Source: Saccharopolyspora shandongensis (lineage in GTDB: Bacteria > Actinomycetota > Actinomycetes > Mycobacteriales > Pseudonocardiaceae). Taken from it: a stretch of DNA of 64,000 nt. Shown one piece after another: positions 59,745 to 64,000 of this stretch. The position numbers and the translations under genes are program-made. The stretch is from positions 161,977 to 225,976 of the forward strand of contig NZ_FNOK01000011.1 in the NCBI RefSeq assembly GCF_900106995.1. Reading direction: 5' to 3'. The stretch's first letter is position 1. Every line of letters begins with the position of its first letter. The notes beneath the pieces were generated by a model. The model was given only the letters and a program-made list of their open reading frames with translations, had not been told where the DNA came from and did not search any database.

Positions 59745-59790
59745 CGCGATTTCAACGGAAATCAGAGGTTCGATCTCCGTTGAAATCGCG
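59745..59790. repeat. 15-base inverted repeat between nuoC and nuoD
   Basis: CGCGATTTCAACGGA (59745-59759) and TCCGTTGAAATCGCG (59776-59790) are perfectly complementary around a 16-base loop. It lies within the operon and could act as a partial terminator or an mRNA processing or stability site. Confidence 0.8.
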
Positions 59791-59812
59791 GAAAACCTTC
59801 GCCGCCCGGCCA

Positions 59813-60526
59813 TCACGAGTACGCCCTGCGCTGGTCCGGCGGTGGGATCTCGGCGCCCTTGTACTCCACCGGGATCCCGCCGAGCGGGTAGTCCTTGCGC
59901 TGCGGGTGGCCGTCCCAGTCGTCCGGCATCAGGATCCGGGTCAGCGCCGGGTGCCCGTCGTAGACGATGCCGAACATGTCCCAGGCCTCGCGTTCCTGGA
60001 AGTCGGCGGTCGGGTACACCGGCACGACGGAAGGAACGTGCGGGTCGTCGATCTCCAGCGCGACGTCCAGCCTGATCCGGCGCCGGTAGGTCATCGACGT
60101 CAGGTGGTACACCGAGTGCAGCCGCTGCGGCACCTCCGGCCCGTAGTCCACACCGGACACCGAGCTGCACAGCTCGAAGCGCAGTGCCGGGTCGTCCCGC
60201 AGCGTCCGGCAGACCTCCAGCAGGTGGTCCCGCCGCACGTAGAAGGTGATCTCGCCGCGATCGACGGTCACCTGCTGCACGGTGTCCGCGGGCAGGCCCT
60301 GCTCGTTCAGCGCGGCGAAGAAGTTGTCGGCGAACTCGTCGAACCAGCCGCCGTACGGGCGCTCCGCGGCGGGCGGCACGTAGGCCGGCAGCCGCAGACC
60401 GCCGTAGCCGGAGGTGTCGCCGGTGCCGCGAACCCCGAACATGCCCTGCCGGGCGCGACCGGAAACCGGCGCGGAACCCTGCCGGGTCGGCTCCACCGCC
60501 CCGGACTGGGATTCATTGTCTGCCAA
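59813..60526 (-). CDS. nuoC: NADH-quinone oxidoreductase subunit C
   Basis: 237 residues, 30-kDa subunit: [65 protein letters not shown] start at 60526 with AGGTGA before it, 6 bases after the nuoB stop. Confidence 0.96.
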   Translation of the reverse strand: MADNESQSGAVEPTRQGSAPVSGRARQGMFGVRGTGDTSGYGGLRLPAYVPPAAERPYGGWFDEFADNFFAALNEQGLPADTVQQVTVDRGEITFYVRRDHLLEVCRTLRDDPALRFELCSSVSGVDYGPEVPQRLHSVYHLTSMTYRRRIRLDVALEIDDPHVPSVVPVYPTADFQEREAWDMFGIVYDGHPALTRILMPDDWDGHPQRKDYPLGGIPVEYKGAEIPPPDQRRAYS

Positions 60527-60532
60527 CCGAAC

Positions 60533-61207
60533 TCACCTGCCCGCTTTGAGCTCGCGGGGGCGCTTCGGCGCTGGGTCCAGCGCCCCCAACGACGGATCGG
60601 AACCCATCTCCCGGCGCTGCTTGGCCTGCTGCCGCTCGGCCCGGCGCCGCTGCGCCCCGTTCTTCGGCGCGTACCGCTCGGAGGACGGGATCATCGGGGT
60701 GCGCTCGCCGCTCTCCAACCGCAGCTGCGCACGCTTCGCGTTGATCGGCTCGTCCATGATCTTGGCGTGCAGCTTGAGGATCGCGTCCAGCAGCATCTCC
60801 GGCCGCGGCGGGCAGCCCGGCAGGTACATGTCCACCGGCACCACGTGGTCCACGCCCTGCACGACCGCGTAGTTGTTGAACATGCCGCCGCTCGAGGCGC
60901 ACACGCCCATCGCCAGCACCCAGCGCGGCTCCGGCATCTGGTCGTAGATCTGCCGCAGCACCGGCGCCATCTTGTTGGTCACCCGGCCCGCGACGATCAT
61001 CAGGTCGGCCTGCCGGGGGGTCGCGGAGAACCGCTCCATGCCGAAGCGCGCGATGTCGTAGCGGGAACCGCCGACGGTCATCATCTCGATCGCGCAGCAG
61101 GCCAGCCCGAACGTCGCCGGCCACATCGACGTCTTCCGCGTCCAGTTGACGAGCTTTTCCACGTTGGCCAACAGGATGCCGTTGGGCAGCTGCTCTTCGA
61201 GCCCCAT
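60533..61207 (-). CDS. nuoB: NADH-quinone oxidoreductase subunit B
   Basis: 224 residues, holds cluster N2: [31 protein letters not shown] supply the four Cys. A basic C-terminal tail of ~50 residues is extra. ATG 61207 matches the family start [15 protein letters not shown] 61216 is the alternative. Confidence 0.96.
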   Translation of the reverse strand: MGLEEQLPNGILLANVEKLVNWTRKTSMWPATFGLACCAIEMMTVGGSRYDIARFGMERFSATPRQADLMIVAGRVTNKMAPVLRQIYDQMPEPRWVLAMGVCASSGGMFNNYAVVQGVDHVVPVDMYLPGCPPRPEMLLDAILKLHAKIMDEPINAKRAQLRLESGERTPMIPSSERYAPKNGAQRRRAERQQAKQRREMGSDPSLGALDPAPKRPRELKAGR

Positions 61208-61277
61208 CTCCGGCACTCCTTCCCGCTTCGCTGCGGCTAGTCCTTTAAGAGTCGTGCGGTCGTCTTGCTTGGCGGTG

Positions 61278-61643
61278 CTAGTTCCAGTCGAGGCCGCCGC
61301 GGCGCCACACGTAGACGTAGGCGAAACCGACGGTGGCGATGAAGAGCACGATCTCGACCACGCCGAACAGGCCCAGGGCGTCGGCGGAGACCGCGAACGG
61401 GTAGAGGAAGACCATCTCGATGTCGAACAGGATGAACAACATCGCGGTCAGGTAGTAGGCGACCGGCATCCGGCCGCCGCCGATGACCGGCTGCGGCGAC
61501 GGTTCGATGCCGCACTCGTAGGCGTCGAGCTTCGCCTTGTTGTAACGGCGGGGACCGACCAATGGCGCGATCGCGACGGAAAACACCGCGAACGCCAGTG
61601 CCAGCGCGAACAACAGCACCAGCGGGATGTAGGGATCGAGCAC
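61278..61643 (-). CDS. nuoA: NADH-quinone oxidoreductase subunit A
   Basis: 121 residues, three membrane helices, with [44 protein letters not shown] 61643 preceded by AAGGAGGG at 7 bases. First gene of the nuo operon. Confidence 0.96.
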   Translation of the reverse strand: MLDPYIPLVLLFALALAFAVFSVAIAPLVGPRRYNKAKLDAYECGIEPSPQPVIGGGRMPVAYYLTAMLFILFDIEMVFLYPFAVSADALGLFGVVEIVLFIATVGFAYVYVWRRGGLDWN

Positions 61644-61732
61644 TCCGCTGCCCTCCTTCGGCGGCCCCCGCCGAGACGCAGAACACATCTACGGCTTCGG
61701 TGCGCACTCTATGCGGTCGACCGTATCGACTC

Positions 61733-61751
61733 CGTAGTGAGGCGAACCTAA
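61733..61751 (-). promoter_or_regulatory. Possible iron-box (IdeR/DmdR-like) upstream of nuoA
   Basis: On the minus strand TTAGGTTCGCCTCACTACG. The left half TTAGGTT-GCCT matches the DtxR/IdeR box perfectly; by hand about 13 of 19 positions agree with TTAGGTTAGGCTCACCTAA. It lies 90 bases before the nuoA start, in the gap that must hold the promoter. Confidence 0.35.
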
Positions 61752-61801
61752 CTTTGAGACGTCTGGCACACTGCTCGGGACATCTGACCAGACTCGCGCG
61801 G

Positions 61802-63100
61802 TCAAGCGCTAGGGGTCAGCCGAGTAGTGGTGCTGATCACACGATCCATGGCGTCGCCGCCCTTCTCGTCGTACAGATTTGCCAACAGTTTCAACACGAA
61901 ACGCATCAGCGTCGCCCTCGGCAGACCATGCTTGGTGGCCACCTTCATGACGGTGGGATTGCCAATCAACTTGCTGAAGATGTTGCCCATCCGGAAGTAG
62001 CCGCCGAGCGCCTGCTGCACCGCCGTCGGGTACCGGCGCAGCGCCTGCTCCCGCGAGAAGCCGGCCGGCCGGGCGAGGGCGTGCACCACGCATTCCGCTG
62101 CCAGCGCGGCGGATTCCATCGCATAGGCGATGCCTTCGCCGTTGAACGGGTTGACCATCCCGCCGGCGTCACCGACCAGCAGCAGCCCGTTCCGGTAGTG
62201 CGGCGTGCGGTTGAAGCCCATCGGAAGCGCCGCGCCGCCGATCCGGCCGGTGGCGTTCTCCTCCCGGAAACCCCACTCCTCCGGGGTACCGTCCAACCAG
62301 GACCGCATCAGCTGGCGGTAGTCCGTCTTGCCGTAGGCCTTGGAGGTCGACAGGATCCCGAGTCCGACGTTGACGGTGCCGTCGCCCATCCCGAAGATCC
62401 AGCCGTAACCCGGCAGCAGCTTCGGCTCGTCGGGGTTCGAGCGGTCCCACAGCTCCAGGTGCGACTCCAGGAAGTCGTCCTTGGAGCGCGGGCTCGTGTA
62501 GTACCGGCGCACCGCGACGCCCATCGGCCGTTCGTCGCGCTTCTCGATGCCCACCGACAGCGCCAGCCGGGCCGACACCCCGTCACAGGCCAACACCAAC
62601 GGCGCGCGGTAGGTGACCGGTGTCCGGTCCGGTCCGGCCTTCGCCTCGACGCCGACCACCCGGCCGGTCCGCTCGTCGGTGATCGCGCCGGTCACGGTGG
62701 TCTGCTGCAGCAGCCGGGCCCCGGCGCGCTGGGCGTTGCGGGCGAGCAGGTCGTCGAAGTCGTTGCGGGGGCGGACCACGCCGTAGGGCGGGAAGTCGGC
62801 CAGGCTCGGCCAGTCCAGTTCCATCCGCACGCCGCCGCCGACGACCCGCAGGCCCCGGTTGTGCAGCCAGCCCGCTTCCTCGCGGGTGTCGATGCCCAGG
62901 TCGATGAGCTGCTTGACGCCTCTCGGGGTGATGCCGTCGCCGCAGACCTTCTCCCGCGGGAACACGCTCTTCTCGAGAAGCAGGACGTCCAGGCCGGCGC
63001 GGGCCAGGTACGTCGCAGCCGTCGATCCGGCCGGTCCTGCTCCGACGACGATCACCTCGGCGTCCTCGTCCGGTCGGCGGCGGCTGGTGGCGCTGGTCAT
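61802..63100 (-). CDS. menJ: Geranylgeranyl reductase family flavoprotein, probable menaquinone reductase MenJ
   Basis: 432-residue FAD enzyme: VIVVGAGPAGSTAATYLARAG (dinucleotide site), PREKVCGDGITPRGV, LACDGVSARLAL, LLVGDAGGMVNPFNGEGIAYAMESA (second FAD motif). It fits Rv0561c (MenJ), which saturates one isoprene unit of the menaquinone side chain. Position just before the nuo operon and a polyprenyl synthase gene after it support a quinone role. ATG 63100. A sigma-70-like promoter and an operator-like repeat lie upstream. Confidence 0.85.
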   Translation of the reverse strand: MTSATSRRRPDEDAEVIVVGAGPAGSTAATYLARAGLDVLLLEKSVFPREKVCGDGITPRGVKQLIDLGIDTREEAGWLHNRGLRVVGGGVRMELDWPSLADFPPYGVVRPRNDFDDLLARNAQRAGARLLQQTTVTGAITDERTGRVVGVEAKAGPDRTPVTYRAPLVLACDGVSARLALSVGIEKRDERPMGVAVRRYYTSPRSKDDFLESHLELWDRSNPDEPKLLPGYGWIFGMGDGTVNVGLGILSTSKAYGKTDYRQLMRSWLDGTPEEWGFREENATGRIGGAALPMGFNRTPHYRNGLLLVGDAGGMVNPFNGEGIAYAMESAALAAECVVHALARPAGFSREQALRRYPTAVQQALGGYFRMGNIFSKLIGNPTVMKVATKHGLPRATLMRFVLKLLANLYDEKGGDAMDRVISTTTRLTPSA

Positions 63101-63172
63101 GACACTCCTTGATCCGGTGCAATGCGCGGCGCGGCCCGCTCGTCCCGGTGGACCGCCCCGGGGAACCCGCTT

Positions 63173-63186
63173 GTGAACGAGTTCAC
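63173..63186. promoter_or_regulatory. Operator-like inverted repeat at the menJ start point
   Basis: GTGAAC-GA-GTTCAC, 10 bases downstream of the menJ -10 box and overlapping the expected transcription start. This is the classic place for a TetR- or GntR-type repressor. No regulator gene is adjacent. Confidence 0.4.
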
Positions 63187-63195
63187 TAACTCCCG

Positions 63196-63224
63196 AGTCT
63201 AAGCCGGACGAACCGCGCGATCGA
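63196..63224 (-). promoter_or_regulatory. Probable menJ promoter
   Basis: Minus strand TCGATC (63219-63224), 17-base spacer, TAGACT (63196-63201): the same -10 box and spacing as the rpoB promoter. Expected start near 63189, about 90 bases before the menJ ATG. Confidence 0.5.
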
Positions 63225-63431
63225 GCCCTCGAACTACGCCACCCGAGTGAGCATCGCCCCAGTTAGAGCGGTCGGAGTAGGCCGACCAGGTGACCTCCGC
63301 ACGCCCGCGGAGGGCTCGGCCGGCGCGCCCGAGGACCACGCGGCGGCGCCCGCGTTGCCACCGCGGCCGGAGGCGAGTGATTTTTCCCAGCCGAGGCAAT
63401 TTTTGCCGGTTCCGCCGGACTGTGCGGGAAC
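63225..63431. other. Gap between menJ promoter and rRNA terminator
   Basis: About 200 bases without a supportable gene. GC-rich, small frames in both directions lack ribosome sites. No other signal is seen. Confidence 0.5.
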
Positions 63432-63477
63432 AAAAAAGGGTCCCTTCTCTTCCGGATAACCGGAAAAGAAGGGACCC
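63432..63477 (-). terminator. rRNA operon terminator
   Basis: GGGTCCCTTCTCTTCCGG (63438-63455) pairs with CCGGAAAAGAAGGGACCC (63460-63477), with one mismatch, around ATAA; TTTTTT follows on the minus strand. A strong Rho-independent terminator just past 5S rRNA. Confidence 0.92.
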
Positions 63478-63490
63478 TTCTCAAATAGTG

Positions 63491-63609
63491 TGTCGGCGGT
63501 GTCTTACTCTCCCACACCCTGTCGAGTGCAGTACCATCAGCGCTGGGGAGCTTAGCTACCGGGTTCGGAATGGGACCGGGCGGACCCTCCCCGCCATCGC
63601 CACCGACAA
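63491..63609 (-). rRNA. rrf: 5S ribosomal RNA
   Basis: About 117-119 bases. The ends GTCGGTGGC and GCCGCCGAC pair, and the conserved middle CCCATTCCGAACCCGG and the 3' part GGGAGAGTAAGACACCGCCGAC are present. Exact ends approximate to two bases. Confidence 0.95.
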
Positions 63610-63711
63610 CCCTCAACCCCACCCACACACGGGGCAGGAAACTCAAGGATGTCGACGATCAACAAGCGATCATCAATTCAATTATCAACACACAACCGTG
63701 GCCTGGTTGCT

Positions 63712-64000
<289 letters not shown>

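Overview
The window is chromosomal core DNA from a high-GC actinobacterium. It looks like a member of the Pseudonocardiales, most likely Saccharopolyspora-like. The evidence is the strong G/C third-position bias, a complete Actinobacteria-type mce operon, F420-type oxidoreductases, a menaquinone reductase of the MenJ type and gene order. The order tRNA-Thr / tRNA-Met / rpmG / hadA-hadB / tRNA-Trp / secE / nusG / rplK / rplA / rplJ / rplL / mkl / rpoB / rpoC matches the Mycobacterium tuberculosis chromosome, but with different insertions. The genus is an inference.

Layout, all in window coordinates. 1-5180: rpoC (cut by the window edge), rpoB and the rpoB promoter, minus strand. 5181-9184: a long non-coding stretch, then a TPR-CHAT protein on the plus strand. 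9185-12428: an ECF42-type sigma factor with its DGPF/YCII partner, plus a DUF1801 protein; the sigma factor carries an unusual C-terminal tyrosine-recombinase-like domain. 12429-23800: one long minus-strand mce operon (mkl, yrbEA, yrbEB, mceA-F, two Mce-associated proteins), almost every junction an ATGA or GTGA overlap. 24057-32461: the translation/transcription block (rplL, rplJ with leader and attenuator, a membrane protein, rplA, rplK, nusG, secE, tRNA-Trp, a divergent aminotransferase, hadB, hadA, rpmG, tRNA-Met, tRNA-Thr).

32595-43941 is mixed housekeeping and accessory: a membrane GAF-GGDEF-EAL protein with a ruined GGDEF site, an alpha/beta hydrolase, a PPOX oxidoreductase, tRNA-Tyr, a YajQ protein, RmlA, HtpX, a YceI fusion, a dimethylargininase with its Lrp regulator, and a sunset-domain membrane protein. 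44274-63100 is an energy block on the minus strand: menJ (menaquinone reductase), the complete 14-gene nuoA-N complex I operon, then a long-chain polyprenyl diphosphate synthase. Genes for the quinone side chain thus flank the enzyme that reduces the quinone. 63432-64000 is the 3' end of an rRNA operon (terminator, 5S, 3' part of 23S), minus strand.

Most notable points: (1) an ECF sigma factor fused in frame to a degenerate tyrosine recombinase; (2) a ~200-bp palindromic element, present twice, one copy sitting inside the 5' end of mceE and pushing the lipoprotein signal to residue ~100; (3) a dispersed paired-palindrome repeat with core TTTCGCGCGAAA; (4) an rpoB whose rifamycin pocket carries Asn at the Ser531 position; (5) a whole mce operon where mycobacteria keep only mkl; (6) a CHAT domain without its catalytic His and a GGDEF domain without its signature; (7) a 47-codon ORF joined by ATGA overlaps to both hadA and hadB. 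I saw no CRISPR array, no prophage and no insertion sequence.
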